Part shown: in pieces, positions 1-9,143 of the stretch
How positions within the stretch are numbered: the first letter of the stretch is position 1
How the letters are laid out: each line of letters starts with the position of its first letter
DNA from: Helicobacter sp. 16-1353
GTDB taxonomy: Bacteria > Campylobacterota > Campylobacteria > Campylobacterales > Helicobacteraceae
Direction of reading: 5' to 3'
DNA length: 64,000 nt
Assembly: GCF_003288815.1 (NCBI RefSeq)
Contig: NZ_NHYM01000011.1
Span: 1 to 64,000, forward strand
Position numbers and translations under genes: made by a program
The notes under the pieces: generated by a model
What the model was told of the DNA's origin: nothing
Database searches by the model: none
What the model saw: only the letters and a program-made list of their open reading frames with translations

Positions 1-2
1 TT

Positions 3-1871
3 GGGGTCCCGTTCTTTGGGTTTGTCCGCGTGCCCACCCCTGAACGGGGGGGTTGCCTATGTGCGCCCCCCGCCTGTATAGGGGTTAGCATCAAGTGTAA
101 AAAATGCCCCCTATTAAATTCAGGCGCTAAATTTGATATTAGCTTTTTAACTTTTAGAGCAAAGGCAAAAACCTACCCAAAGCTAAATCTAACCATAAAT
201 GGGCTTAGCAAGTGGATAGCAAACTCCGCTAAGGAATCCGCCCTATTGAAAGATAAAAAGATTATAAACTTGCCAAATCCCATTGACACAGATATATATA
301 AACCCCTAGCAAAGCCACTAGCAAGGGAAATTCTAGGGCTTGAAAATACTAATAAAAAGATTATTTCATTTGGGGCGATAAATCCACTAGATACAGATAG
401 AAAAGGCTATGCAGAGCTAAAAGCTGCCCTAAATATGTTAAAAAATAAAGAAAATATAAAACTAGTCGTTTTTGGGGCATCAGGGGATATTTCACAATCC
501 ACAAAATCTAAGGGAGATTCTACAAATTCCATAGATTCCACAGATTTGATAGATTCCGCGAACCACCTTAAAGATTCTCACTCCAAATATTCCACAAATG
601 AGCTAGTAAGTGGCATTGAGACCATTTATATGGGATATTTGAGCGATGATATTTCACTTAGGATTCTTTATAGCCTAAGCGATGTTGTGGTAGTGCCAAG
701 CCTAGTAGAATCTTTTGGACAAGTCGCCCTAGAGAGCCTAGCGTGTGGGACGCCAGTCGTGGCATTTGATACGAGCGGATTAAAAGACATTATCGAGCAT
801 AAAGTAAGCGGATATTTGGCAGAGCCATATAGTGAGTGCGACTTAGCAAGTGGGATTGAGTGGATTTTAGAATCGCCTAATTACGCCCAAATTGCCCAAA
901 ATGCAAGGGCAAAAGCACTGCAATTTGATTCTAATCTTGTAGCAAAAAATTATATAGATTTCTATCAAAAAATCATCAATGGGGGGGGGTATAAGGAGCT
1001 TTTAAAAAGCTTATTTTTCGCTTCTCCAAATAAAGCGAAAAAATACATCGCATTTGGAGCGATATCCGGCACAGAAGTCAAACGCAAAGGATATGGTGAG
1101 CTAAAAGCCGCCTTAGAATTACTAGGCAAAAATCTAGGGCGGAATCTTTCAAACGAGAATCTTTCAAGCGAGAATCCACCGGGCGAGAATCTTGCGGAGC
1201 GGAATCTATCTAACGAAAATTTATCGTGCAAGAATCCACCGGGCGAAAATCTAAAAAGTGCGAATCCACGCTACGAGTTACTTGTTTTTGGCTCAAGTAG
1301 CGGTGAAAATATACTTGGCATAAAGACGCATTTCTTAGGATTTAAAAGCGATGATGAGACCTTGCGGCTGATATATAATGCCGCAGATGTCTTTGTCGTC
1401 CCCAGCCTAGCGGAAAATCTAAGCAATGCGATAATGGAGAGCCTAGCCTGTGGGACGCCAGTCGTCGCCTTTGATATTGGCGGCAATGGCGATATGATAG
1501 AGCATAAGCTAAATGGCTATCTAGCAAAAGATGTGAGCGACTTGGCAAATGGCATTAAATGGGTGCTAGAATCGCCTAATTACGCTCAAATCGCTCAAAA
1601 CGCAAGGGAGAGTGTATTAAAGAAATTTGATTCTAAAATGGTGGCAAATAGCTATATAACTAGCTATGAAGCAATCATAAATGGGGGGGGGGAATATGAA
1701 CTAAGATTTTTATTCTTTATACTTCACGCTTACATTTCACGCTCACATATTTTATATTCGCAAATTTTAGAATCCAAAAGGCGACTTTTATATCTCTACC
1801 TAAACTATCTTAATTACTTAGGATTCTATACATTCTATCAAGCTAGGGGATTTTATGAATCTAGCTTGTAA
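3..1871 (+). CDS. Tandem GT4-type glycosyltransferase with two C-terminal modules (5' partial)
   Basis: The frame is open from base 3, so the true start and N-terminal Rossmann domain lie upstream of the window; a GTG at 30 is the first start codon inside it. A Cys-containing stretch ending KCKKCPLL precedes two homologous GT4 C-terminal (donor-binding) modules. Module 1 (about residues 105-320) has LVESFGQVALESLACGTPVVAF; module 2 (about 340-555) has LAENLSNAIMESLACGTPVVAF. They are separated by a G9 run read as Gly-Gly-Gly, and a G10 run follows module 2, leading into a hydrophobic tail that overlaps the next gene by 17 bases. Slippage at the first run would stop translation within a few codons and remove module 2. 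Asp/Ser-rich inserts come from GATTC repeats. Role inferred: sugar transfer onto a surface glycan. The acceptor is unknown. Confidence 0.8.
   Translation, partial: GVPFFGFVRVPTPERGGCLCAPPACIGVSIKCKKCPLLNSGAKFDISFLTFRAKAKTYPKLNLTINGLSKWIANSAKESALLKDKKIINLPNPIDTDIYKPLAKPLAREILGLENTNKKIISFGAINPLDTDRKGYAELKAALNMLKNKENIKLVVFGASGDISQSTKSKGDSTNSIDSTDLIDSANHLKDSHSKYSTNELVSGIETIYMGYLSDDISLRILYSLSDVVVVPSLVESFGQVALESLACGTPVVAFDTSGLKDIIEHKVSGYLAEPYSECDLASGIEWILESPNYAQIAQNARAKALQFDSNLVAKNYIDFYQKIINGGGYKELLKSLFFASPNKAKKYIAFGAISGTEVKRKGYGELKAALELLGKNLGRNLSNENLSSENPPGENLAERNLSNENLSCKNPPGENLKSANPRYELLVFGSSSGENILGIKTHFLGFKSDDETLRLIYNAADVFVVPSLAENLSNAIMESLACGTPVVAFDIGGNGDMIEHKLNGYLAKDVSDLANGIKWVLESPNYAQIAQNARESVLKKFDSKMVANSYITSYEAIINGGGEYELRFLFFILHAYISRSHILYSQILESKRRLLYLYLNYLNYLGFYTFYQARGFYESSL
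981..989 (+). repeat. G9 tract between two GT4 modules
   Basis: Nine G in frame as Gly-Gly-Gly after the first module. In both other frames a stop follows within about seven codons, so a change of one base would release a single-module protein. Confidence 0.9.
1683..1692 (+). repeat. G10 tract before the hydrophobic C-terminal tail
   Basis: Ten G, in frame, followed by the tail EYELRFLFFILHAY. A similar GGG-YELRF start occurs after the C8 tract near 50263, so the tail motif is shared between glycosyltransferase genes. Confidence 0.9.
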
Positions 1872-3279
1872 ATCCGCCCTAAAACCCATATTAAAACAAT
1901 GTAGAAACATAGCATTTCTAGCGATTGACCTAATAGCAAAATGTGGCAGAATCTATGGGAAAATTAAGGGGGATTCTAGGCGTTTTACAGATTCCGCAGA
2001 TTCCATAGATTCCATAGATTCCAGATTCGCCCACGATTTTATAAAACCCGGCGATTTTATTCGCCCCAAAGATTCCACACAAATCGCCATAATCAAAGTC
2101 GATGCAATCGGGGACTACATACTTTTTAGAAACTTCCTGTGCGAACTAAAATCCCATCTAGATTCCAACCTAAGTCTAATTTGCAATGAATCTTATAAGG
2201 AATTAGCATTAAAGCTAGATTCTAAAATTGTGGATAATTTCATATTTATTAGTCGCCCTAAGATGATGAGAAGCCTACTCTATCGCCTTAAAACGCTTTT
2301 CTTTTTGGAATCACTCCGCTTTGATATATTGCTAAATCCCACTTTTTCAAAATGCATTATTAGCGAGGCACTAGCAAATCATATAAACGCCGGCGAGAGC
2401 GTCGCTCCTATCGGCAACACCGCAAATCTAAGCACTAAAAATCTACTAAAAGAAAATAAAAAATACACAAAATTACTAGCCAACAAAAGCGGGAATCTCT
2501 TTGAATTTTATAGAAATATGGAGTTTTTCGAGCAGTTTTTAGGCGTAAAGCTAGATACAAAGCTCTTCATTGACTCCGCATTTTTGCCTAGCTTTGAGAT
2601 TTTACGCGATAAATTTAGCCTAATAAAGCCATATAGCATTTTATTTATCGGGGCAAGTAGCCCCAATCGCAAGTGGAGTGCGGAGAACTTCGCCAAAATG
2701 GCAAGGCATATTTTAGAGCGAAAATATAATATAGTCATTTGTGGGCTAAGTGAAGATTGCTTAAATGCAGAGAAAATCATAAATCTAGCGCAAGGGAAAT
2801 ATGCGGAATCTGGGGCGGAATCTAAAATAGAATCCACGCTAAAAATTGCCAAAGATTCTGCGATGAAATCCACGCTAAATTCTAAAACAGATTCCGCCCC
2901 GGATTCCCCCGAAACTCCCCAAATAAAAAATCTATGTGGCAAAACGACTCTATTAGAACTAGCGGGAATCGTATATAACGGAAACCACATGGTTGCTAAC
3001 GAGACAAGTGTAGCACACTTGGCAAGTGCGTTAGATACGACAAGCATTGTCGTATATAACGGAAACCACCTAAATAGATTTATCCCATATCCCAAAGAGA
3101 TATGTGATAAATACTACTATGTGCTACACCCGCAAATCGCCACAAACGCCGAGCTTTACGCCAAAATTAGCAATACCGAAAGCTACAAAAGCACATTAAA
3201 TATAGATGAAATCTCCGCAGAATCTGTAATAGCAATCTATGAGAAAGCATTAAATGGGGGGGGGGGGAACTCTATGTAA
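1855..3279 (+). CDS. GT9 (heptosyltransferase-like) glycosyltransferase with phase-variable tail
   Basis: The 474-residue product matches the GT9 layout of ADP-heptose:LPS heptosyltransferases. An N-terminal IKVDAIGDYILFRNF motif is followed by the C-domain motifs SILFIGASSPNRKWSAENF and MVANETSVAHLASAL, which form the nucleotide-sugar pocket in this family. It starts inside the preceding gene with AGGGG upstream. Residues around 35-60 and 310-345 are Ser/Asp-rich GATTC inserts. A G12 run near the end gives a short tail (GGGG-NSM, stop). In the next frame a 60-codon tail stays open to a TAG at 3447-3449, overlapping the next gene's ATG at 3440. That longer form is probably an alternative or ancestral end. 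The sugar transferred cannot be read from sequence. Confidence 0.8.
   Translation: MNLACKSALKPILKQCRNIAFLAIDLIAKCGRIYGKIKGDSRRFTDSADSIDSIDSRFAHDFIKPGDFIRPKDSTQIAIIKVDAIGDYILFRNFLCELKSHLDSNLSLICNESYKELALKLDSKIVDNFIFISRPKMMRSLLYRLKTLFFLESLRFDILLNPTFSKCIISEALANHINAGESVAPIGNTANLSTKNLLKENKKYTKLLANKSGNLFEFYRNMEFFEQFLGVKLDTKLFIDSAFLPSFEILRDKFSLIKPYSILFIGASSPNRKWSAENFAKMARHILERKYNIVICGLSEDCLNAEKIINLAQGKYAESGAESKIESTLKIAKDSAMKSTLNSKTDSAPDSPETPQIKNLCGKTTLLELAGIVYNGNHMVANETSVAHLASALDTTSIVVYNGNHLNRFIPYPKEICDKYYYVLHPQIATNAELYAKISNTESYKSTLNIDEISAESVIAIYEKALNGGGGNSM
3256..3267 (+). repeat. G12 tract selecting a short or long GT9 tail
   Basis: With G12 the protein ends four codons after the run. With G13 or G10 the reading frame continues 60 codons (3267-3446) and terminates inside the start of the downstream GT4 gene. 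Confidence 0.85.
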
Positions 3280-3439
3280 TAATACTAATAAATCTTAGCT
3301 TTTTCACAGATTCCCAAAAATCCCAAGATTCTCAAGATTCCCAACACCCACAACGCATATTTAAACCCAAGACAAAACCACGCAAAGCACATTTTAAAGC
3401 CCGAATCCAAAGCATTTGGAGCGATTGGAGCGATAGAAA

Positions 3440-4546
3440 ATGTGCCTAGAAACCCCACGAGTGCTATACTCGCACGATATTTTCTCTACGCAATTTGTAG
3501 GTGGAATCTCAAGGTATATTTTTGAGCTATATAGTCAAAATGCAAACGCCACTATCCCCACGCTTTACACGGAAAATCTATATTTGGCTAAAAATAAGCC
3601 AACTAAAAATTTTAAAGGCAAAACACGCCTTATATGGAATCTAAATGAGCTTAGAGAGCAAATCGCCCTAAGAAGCAAGGAAATTGATATTTATCACATA
3701 AGCTATTATAAGAATCTGAAAATGTGGCAAACGCCCCATAAGATTCCCCTTGTAGTAACCGTGTATGATATGATTCATGAGATTTATGCCAACTCTTATT
3801 TTAAGAGCGATAAAAAGACTTCCGCCCTAAAGCTTAAAAACTGCCAACAAGCCGATGGGATAATAGCAATCTCAAACCAAACCAAAAATGACCTAATAAA
3901 TCTTTTCCATATCCCAAGCCAAAAAATACAAGTTATTTATCTAGGGCATAGCCTTAGTAGCTTTTCTAAGGTAGATTCGCCAAAAGCCACGGCGATAGTA
4001 AATCTAGATTCGCCTTATATTCTTTTTGTGGGAAGTCGAAGCGGATATAAGAATTTTGAAAACTTCATAAATGCCATATCGCTAATCCATAAAGATTACC
4101 CCCATATAAAAGCCCTATGCGTGGGAAGCCCATTTAATAAGATTGAGCTAGAGAGATTCAACTCGCTAGATTTAAGCGATGTTTTTATAAGCATTCAAGC
4201 AAAGGAAAATGAGCTATATAGCATTTATGAAAATGCCCTGTGCTTTGTGTTTCCTAGCTTGTATGAGGGATTTGGGATTCCCATAATAGAAAGCTTTTAT
4301 GCCAAATGTCCTACATTATTAAGCGATATTGCAGTTTTTAGGGAAATCGCCCAAGATTCCGCACTCTACTTTAATCCACACGAGCCAGAATCCATCGCAG
4401 AATCTATAATCCAAGCTATAAAAAATAAGAATCTAATGAAAGAAAAAATAAATCTCTCCACAAAAAGGCTTGAGCTTTTTAGCTGGGAAAATACCTACAA
4501 ACAAACGCTAGATTTTTACAATAAACTAATAAGGGAGAAAATGTGA
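3440..4546 (+). CDS. GT4 family glycosyltransferase
   Basis: This 368-residue protein has the GT-B layout of mannosyltransferase-like GT4 enzymes. An N-terminal domain carries VVTVYDMIHE. The C-terminal domain carries YILFVGSRSGYKNFENF and FPSLYEGFGIPIIESF, the E-x7-E type donor-binding motif (E in EGFGIPIIE). The ATG at 3440 has GGAG upstream, and its stop overlaps the start of gmd (ATGTGA), indicating co-translation. It has no poly-G tract and only one short Asp/Ser stretch, unlike its neighbours. Likely role: adding a residue to a surface polysaccharide or LPS, perhaps from a GDP-sugar given the adjacent gmd; that is inference. Confidence 0.85.
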   Translation: MCLETPRVLYSHDIFSTQFVGGISRYIFELYSQNANATIPTLYTENLYLAKNKPTKNFKGKTRLIWNLNELREQIALRSKEIDIYHISYYKNLKMWQTPHKIPLVVTVYDMIHEIYANSYFKSDKKTSALKLKNCQQADGIIAISNQTKNDLINLFHIPSQKIQVIYLGHSLSSFSKVDSPKATAIVNLDSPYILFVGSRSGYKNFENFINAISLIHKDYPHIKALCVGSPFNKIELERFNSLDLSDVFISIQAKENELYSIYENALCFVFPSLYEGFGIPIIESFYAKCPTLLSDIAVFREIAQDSALYFNPHEPESIAESIIQAIKNKNLMKEKINLSTKRLELFSWENTYKQTLDFYNKLIREKM

Positions 4547-5571
4547 AAGCACTAATTATAGGGGCAAATGGGCAAGATGGCTACTTTCTAATCCAGCTTT
4601 TAGCACAGAAAAACTACGAAGTTCATATTATGATTAGGCACTTGCCAAAGCATAATTTTAGCTTTATCCACTATGATGATTTATACTTTAATGACGCTAA
4701 GGGCAAGGTCATTTATCACTATGGCGATGTTACAGATTCAAGCTCGATTGTAGATATTTTACAAAAAGTAAAACCCGATGAAATCTATAATCTAGCTGGA
4801 ATCTCAAATGTAAAAATCTCCTTTTCACTCCCGCAAAACACCGCAGATTCTATCGCACTTGGCACACTTAGAATCCTAGAAACCATTAGAAATATAAACC
4901 TTAAATGCAAGTTTTATAATGCTTGTAGCTCGGAGATTTTTGGCTCAAGCCAAACGAAGCAGAGCGAAACTACGCCATTTGACCCAAAGTCCCCATATGC
5001 CATAGCCAAACTCTACTCATTTTATATGGTTAGGCATTATAGGGAAGCATATGGATTTTTTGCGGTAAATGGGATTTTATTCAACCACGAATCAGAATTC
5101 CGCGGCGATGAATTTGTAAGCAAGAAAATCGTCAAAAGTGCCGTAAATATCGCCAAAAACCTGCAAGATAAACTATATCTTGGGAATCTAGATTCCAAAA
5201 GGGACTTTGGATATGCTAAGGATTACTGCGAATGTATGTATCTAATGCTCTCCCACACGAAAGCACAAGACTTCGTCATAGCCACAGGCGAACAGCACAG
5301 CATAAGGGAGTTTTGCGAAATCGCATTTTCAAAAGTGGGGATAGACTTGGAGTGGATTGGAAATGGGCTAGATGAAAAGGGCGTGGATAAAAAAACCAAT
5401 AAGATTCTAGTCGAAGTAAATCCAAACTATTTTCGCCCACTTGATATAAAAAGTAGCATTGGGGATTCCACAAAGGCACAGAATGAACTCGGCTGGAATC
5501 CTAAAAATACGAGCTTTGATAAGCTCATAGAAATTATGATAGAGCATGAAAAAATTAAGCTTAAATTCTAG
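4543..5571 (+). CDS. gmd: GDP-mannose 4,6-dehydratase
   Basis: Extended short-chain dehydrogenase converting GDP-mannose to GDP-4-keto-6-deoxymannose, the precursor of GDP-fucose and related sugars. Visible features are the NAD(P)-binding GANGQDG at the N-terminus, the catalytic YAIAK motif (Tyr-x3-Lys) near residue 150 and the Gmd-typical NHESEFRGDEFVSKKI. The length (342) is normal. It starts at a GTG overlapping the upstream stop. No GDP-fucose synthase (fcl) is in the window, so the final product is not settled here, but the alpha-1,2-fucosyltransferase at 47.6 kb makes GDP-fucose plausible. Confidence 0.93.
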   Translation: MKALIIGANGQDGYFLIQLLAQKNYEVHIMIRHLPKHNFSFIHYDDLYFNDAKGKVIYHYGDVTDSSSIVDILQKVKPDEIYNLAGISNVKISFSLPQNTADSIALGTLRILETIRNINLKCKFYNACSSEIFGSSQTKQSETTPFDPKSPYAIAKLYSFYMVRHYREAYGFFAVNGILFNHESEFRGDEFVSKKIVKSAVNIAKNLQDKLYLGNLDSKRDFGYAKDYCECMYLMLSHTKAQDFVIATGEQHSIREFCEIAFSKVGIDLEWIGNGLDEKGVDKKTNKILVEVNPNYFRPLDIKSSIGDSTKAQNELGWNPKNTSFDKLIEIMIEHEKIKLKF

Positions 5572-5630
5572 GGATTTAGCCTAAGATTCTAGTTTTATTT
5601 AACTTTTAATTTAACTTGCAGGAGTGGCAA

Positions 5631-6388
5631 ATGAGCGATTATTTTGAAGCTAGGGGCGTGAGTAGTGAGACTTATGAGAATTTCATATTACCATCGTATT
5701 TTGACTTTGTGCTAAAAGACTTGGAGAGCGGTGCTAGAATCCTAGACTTTGGCTGTGGATTTGGGCAAGTTTTAGGGGCAATTAAGCGTAAATATGGGGG
5801 GGGGGGATAGATTCTACGGAATCTAATTCCGCCAAACCAAGCGATGAATCTAAAAAAGACTTTAATCTATATGGAATAGATATAAATCAAAACGCCATTG
5901 AGTGCGTAAAAAAGCTAGGGATTGAAGTTGAAACAATAAATAATATCTTTGATTTTAAGCCAAGCAAAAAGTTTGACCTAATCATCGCAACGCATGTAAT
6001 CGAGCATTTGCCAAAAGAGCAGGTGATTCCCACTCTAAGGTATTTTCGCGAATCCGCTCTAAGTAAAAATGGCAGGATTTTCATAGCCGTGCCAAATGCA
6101 AGTAGCAATACAGGGGCGTATTGGGCGTATGAGGATTGGACGCATAATTGCCTATTTACCGCTGGGAGCTTGATTTATGTGCTGAAAATGGCGGGGTTTA
6201 AAAATGTGGAGATAGTCGATAGCGAGGCGATAATGGGGAGCAGGGGGATAAAAAAATTGATTAGGAAATTTTTCTTAAAAATATATCGCTCTAAAATTGC
6301 TTTTTGGAATCGTATGACAAACTCCGCATTTCACGCCCCAAGCCCACTTGTCTTTAGCTATGAAGTTAAAGCTCTAGCGTCAAACTAA
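5631..6388 (+). pseudogene. SAM-dependent methyltransferase, out of frame at G11 (phase OFF)
   Basis: The N-terminal 60 codons contain the class I methyltransferase motif ILDFGCGFGQVLGAI (SAM loop) and then run into a G11 tract (5796-5806), stopping at 5808. The rest is intact in another frame: NLYGIDINQNAIECV, then FDLIIATHVIEHLPKEQ (motif IV region), then GRIFIAVPNASSNTG, ending at 6388. G12 or G9 would restore one protein of about 252 residues. The ATG at 5631 (after GGAG) is preferred over an upstream TTG. A GATTC/GAATC-rich linker follows the tract. This is probably a reversible off state rather than decay, since no other lesion is seen. Likely target: a glycan sugar, from context. Confidence 0.85.
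5796..5806 (+). repeat. G11 tract, methyltransferase phase switch
   Basis: Upstream frame starts are at positions divisible by 3 and downstream ones are shifted by two, so G12 or G9 restores the gene. Confidence 0.9.
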
Positions 6389-6401
6389 ATAAAGGAGAAA
6401 A

Positions 6402-7685
6402 ATGAAATTTTTAAAAGCAATCTTAAAAAAGATTTTAATACCGCCTTTGGCGTGGCATAGGCGATTTTTGATAGATAAAATCGATAGGAAAGTGGATAGA
6501 AATATGATTTTAAACGCACAGATTTTGGCTCATTTGCATATGGAATCTTATAGAAAAATGCTTGCAAATATGGCAAATAGTGGTTTAGCAAATAATAGGG
6601 GGGGGGGGGAATCGAGTTTGGAATCTAATATGGAATCTAGCGTAGAATCCGCACTAGAATCCAATTTGCCTAATTTTAGAAAATATAGCACAGAATCCAA
6701 CTCGTGCGTAAAATCCAGCTCCCAGCATTTACAAAATGGCATATTTATAGAAGATATGGAATTTAGCGTATTTTCACAAAATGGCGAAGATGGAATCTTG
6801 GATTTTCTAATTGAGATTTTGGGATTAGATAGGCAGACTTGCGTAGATTTTAAGGATTCCGCAAGGGAGCAAAAATTAGATTCCGCAGATTCTAAAAATA
6901 CCGCAGATTCGCTCAATCTAAACGCCACAAATTCCACAAACTCCACAAAATCACAACATAGCAAAACCGCCATAGATTCCCCAAATTATTCCCGTGCATT
7001 TATAGAATTTGGCGTAGAGGATTTTAGCGAGTCTAATACGCATTATTTGCTACTAAATCGCAATTTTCAAGGGCTAATAATGGACGGCGGAAGTGAAAAT
7101 ATAAATAAAATCAAGCAAAGCGAACTTTACTGGAAATACGACTTAGAGGCAAAAAATGCCTTTATCACCAAAGAAAACATTAACGCCTTAATAAATTCTT
7201 GGCTGGATTCCCGCTCAATTAAAAATGTCGCAATTTTAAGCATTGATATTGATGGCGTGGATTATCACATTTGGGAACGCATAGAAATCGCTCCTGCCAT
7301 TGTAATCATCGAATACAACGCTATTTTTGGTGCGGAGAAGTCGCTAAGTGTGCCTTATAGGGCGGATTTCAATCGCTTTTTGGCTCATTATAGCGGACTA
7401 TATTTTGGTGCATCGATAAAAGCACTAGTTAGGCTTGGGAAGAAAAAGGGCTATATTTTTGTAGGCTGCGATAGTAGCGGGACAAATGCTTTTTTTGTGA
7501 AAGATGAATTTAGGGAGCAAGTTAGGCATATCAAAACTCGTTCATTGAGTGCATATTGTAAAGCCCATAACGCAAGGCAGAGCAGGGATAAAAATGGCAA
7601 TCTTAATTTTAAATCTGGCTCTGAGCGGGAGCAAGAAATTAATCAAAAAATCGCCCAAGAAATCATTGAGATTGCGAAGTTGTGA
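6402..7685 (+). CDS. FkbM-like/methyltransferase-superfamily protein of unknown function
   Basis: The 427-residue product has no family name I recognise with certainty. Its core has motifs in the order FSQNGEDGILDFL, RAFIEFGVEDFSESNTHYLL, GLIMDGGSENI, VAILSIDIDGVDYHIWERI and VIIEYNAIFG, an arrangement like FkbM-type SAM methyltransferases (acidic strand ends IEFG and IDIDG). A C-terminal part contains GKKKGYIFVGCDSSGTNAFFV. A G12 run (read in frame as RGGGE) and a long Ser/Glu insert lie between the N-terminal helix and the core, and a second Asp/Ser/Thr insert lies inside the core. AAAGGAG precedes the ATG. It sits between two methyltransferase-type genes in the glycan operon, so glycan methylation is a reasonable guess. 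Confidence 0.65.
   Translation: MKFLKAILKKILIPPLAWHRRFLIDKIDRKVDRNMILNAQILAHLHMESYRKMLANMANSGLANNRGGGESSLESNMESSVESALESNLPNFRKYSTESNSCVKSSSQHLQNGIFIEDMEFSVFSQNGEDGILDFLIEILGLDRQTCVDFKDSAREQKLDSADSKNTADSLNLNATNSTNSTKSQHSKTAIDSPNYSRAFIEFGVEDFSESNTHYLLLNRNFQGLIMDGGSENINKIKQSELYWKYDLEAKNAFITKENINALINSWLDSRSIKNVAILSIDIDGVDYHIWERIEIAPAIVIIEYNAIFGAEKSLSVPYRADFNRFLAHYSGLYFGASIKALVRLGKKKGYIFVGCDSSGTNAFFVKDEFREQVRHIKTRSLSAYCKAHNARQSRDKNGNLNFKSGSEREQEINQKIAQEIIEIAKL
6598..6609 (+). repeat. G12 tract, in frame
   Basis: Twelve G read as part of Arg-Gly-Gly-Gly-Glu about 65 codons into the gene, so the gene is ON as read. A change of one or two bases would truncate it before its conserved core. Confidence 0.9.
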
Positions 7686-7730
7686 TAATATGCCAAAATT
7701 ATAAAAATACTACAAGAAAAGGGAGTTAAT

Positions 7731-8719
7731 ATGACAAAGAAAAATCTTTTAAAAGGCGGGATTATGGGGAGCTTCGCTTCGTTTATTTATAGGGCGATTT
7801 TAAGGACGGATTCTAAACTTTTGGAGCGGATTTTACTAAGACTTAGGAGGCTAATGCTGAAATTCACAAATCCGCTGATTTGCTTAGAATATGGTGGATT
7901 TAGGCTTATTTTGCCACTCTCACACACCATTTTTTATAATCAAAAAATCTATCCAAATTACGACAGAGAGCTACACCACATAGGTAAATTTATAAAATCA
8001 AAATATGGATTTTTAAATATGGTAGATGTGGGGGCAAATATCGGTGATACCGCTGTTTTTACTAATATTAAAGATGCAAATTACTTGCTAATTGAGGGCG
8101 AGAAAAGCTACGAATCGCTAATTAAAGCGAATCTATCCCTAAACTATGGCACGGATTTTAGCCAATCTAACGGGGGGGGGTATAATCATTGAAAATACAT
8201 TTATTAGCGATGAGATTAAAAATTATGAAGTGGCACTGGGTGAAGGTAGCGGGAAGTTGGTAGAATCTAGGGCGGATTTTAAATCCGGTGTGGAATCTAG
8301 CGGGGAATCTATCTCCCTAGATAGCCTTGATAACACTATAAAAAAAGCATAATTTTAAGCCAAATTTTATCAAAATCGATACAGATGGATTTGATTTTAA
8401 GGTGCTACGAAGTGCGAGGGAGACGCTAGAAATGCATAAGCCATGCATTTATTTTGAATGGGATAAATTCCATCTTGAGGCACAAAATGAAAATGTGTTA
8501 AGCATTTTTAGCTTTTTGGGTGAGCTAGGCTATGAGTGGGCGATTATCTATGATAATTTTGGAAATCTATTATGCACCATTAGCACGAGCGATACGCAAA
8601 ATCTAGCCTTGCTAATGAAATATACGAAAATATCAAATTGTAATATTTTTTATTACGATGTGTTGCTTTTCCATAGCATTAGCGATTGTGAGGAATATCT
8701 GCGATATAAAGGAGTTTAA
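7731..8719 (+). pseudogene. FkbM-family methyltransferase broken by a G9 and an A7 tract
   Basis: Three consecutive frames make up one FkbM-like protein. Part 1 (7731-8192) has FLNMVDVGANIGDTAVF, the SAM-binding start. After the G9 run (8172-8180) part 2 continues as IIIENTFISDE through SLDSLDNTIKK. After an A7 run (8340-8346) part 3 continues HNFKPNFIKIDTDGFDFKVLRSA, the typical FkbM SLDxL...FIKIDxDGxD core, ending at 8719. Restoring the frame needs G8 or G11 and also one fewer A. Two independent lesions make this either a doubly switched gene or an early pseudogene. AAGGGAG precedes the ATG at 7731. Confidence 0.8.
8172..8180 (+). repeat. G9 tract, first break in the FkbM-like gene
   Basis: The run puts the gene out of frame. 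G8 or G11 would rejoin the first and second parts. Confidence 0.9.
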
Positions 8720-9143
8720 ATTAAGTTTTTAATTCTCCTTATAAAGCCGAATTTGTTCGCCTATGAAGTTAATACCTTAGCTTCTCGAATTTTGTTAAAA
8801 ATTCGTAGCTTTAGGGGGTTTAAATGAAGTGAGGTGAAATTTAAAAGGGGCAACACCCTTATTTCAAAACTAGTGATTCCACTATTGCCGGCGAAACTTA
8901 GTTTCGCCTCTCCCGCTTTTAGCGGGTAGCTTTAGGGGTTTCGAAAACGAGCGATGGCGAAGTTTCCTGTAAAGGGCAACGCCCTTCGTCGCAAGGACTA
9001 GCTTGGCTAGTCCGCGAAATTATACCTTAGCTTCTCGAATTTTGTTAAAAATTCGTAGCTTTAGGGGGTTTAAAGGGGCAACGCCCCTTATCGCAAAGAT
9101 GAGCTTAGCTCATCTGCGAAATTAAAATTAATAAGGAGAACAA
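8720..9143. repeat. Intergenic array of direct repeats and short-loop hairpins upstream of the TonB receptor
   Basis: No gene seen. A 52-base direct repeat occurs at 8773-8824 and 9023-9074, each copy holding an 8-base stem closed by GTTA. Between and after them are perfect hairpins with three-base loops: 8890-8908, 8912-8926, 8972-8986, 8995-9013, 9073-9089 and 9098-9114. Three imperfect composite units (roughly 8812-8890, 8929-9021, 9054-9121) share the order TTTAGGGG(G), GGGCAACGCCC-type hairpin, then a second hairpin. The ribosome site AAGGAG of the receptor gene follows directly. A regulatory role is possible but unproven. Confidence 0.8.

Noticed and set aside
480-640. Asp-Ser-rich stretch as a Ser-Asp adhesin (SdrC-like) domain
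   Set aside because: The same low complexity occurs in many cytoplasmic enzymes and follows a DNA word, so it is not a surface-adhesin signature.
2508-3095. 195-codon frame on the minus strand opposite the GT9 gene
   Set aside because: Mirror frame of a clear GT9 gene; its Ser-rich parts are complements of the GATTC words.
8720-9143. tRNA or riboswitch upstream of the receptor
   Set aside because: Hairpins are simple three-base-loop stems without a cloverleaf, CCA region or a known riboswitch core.
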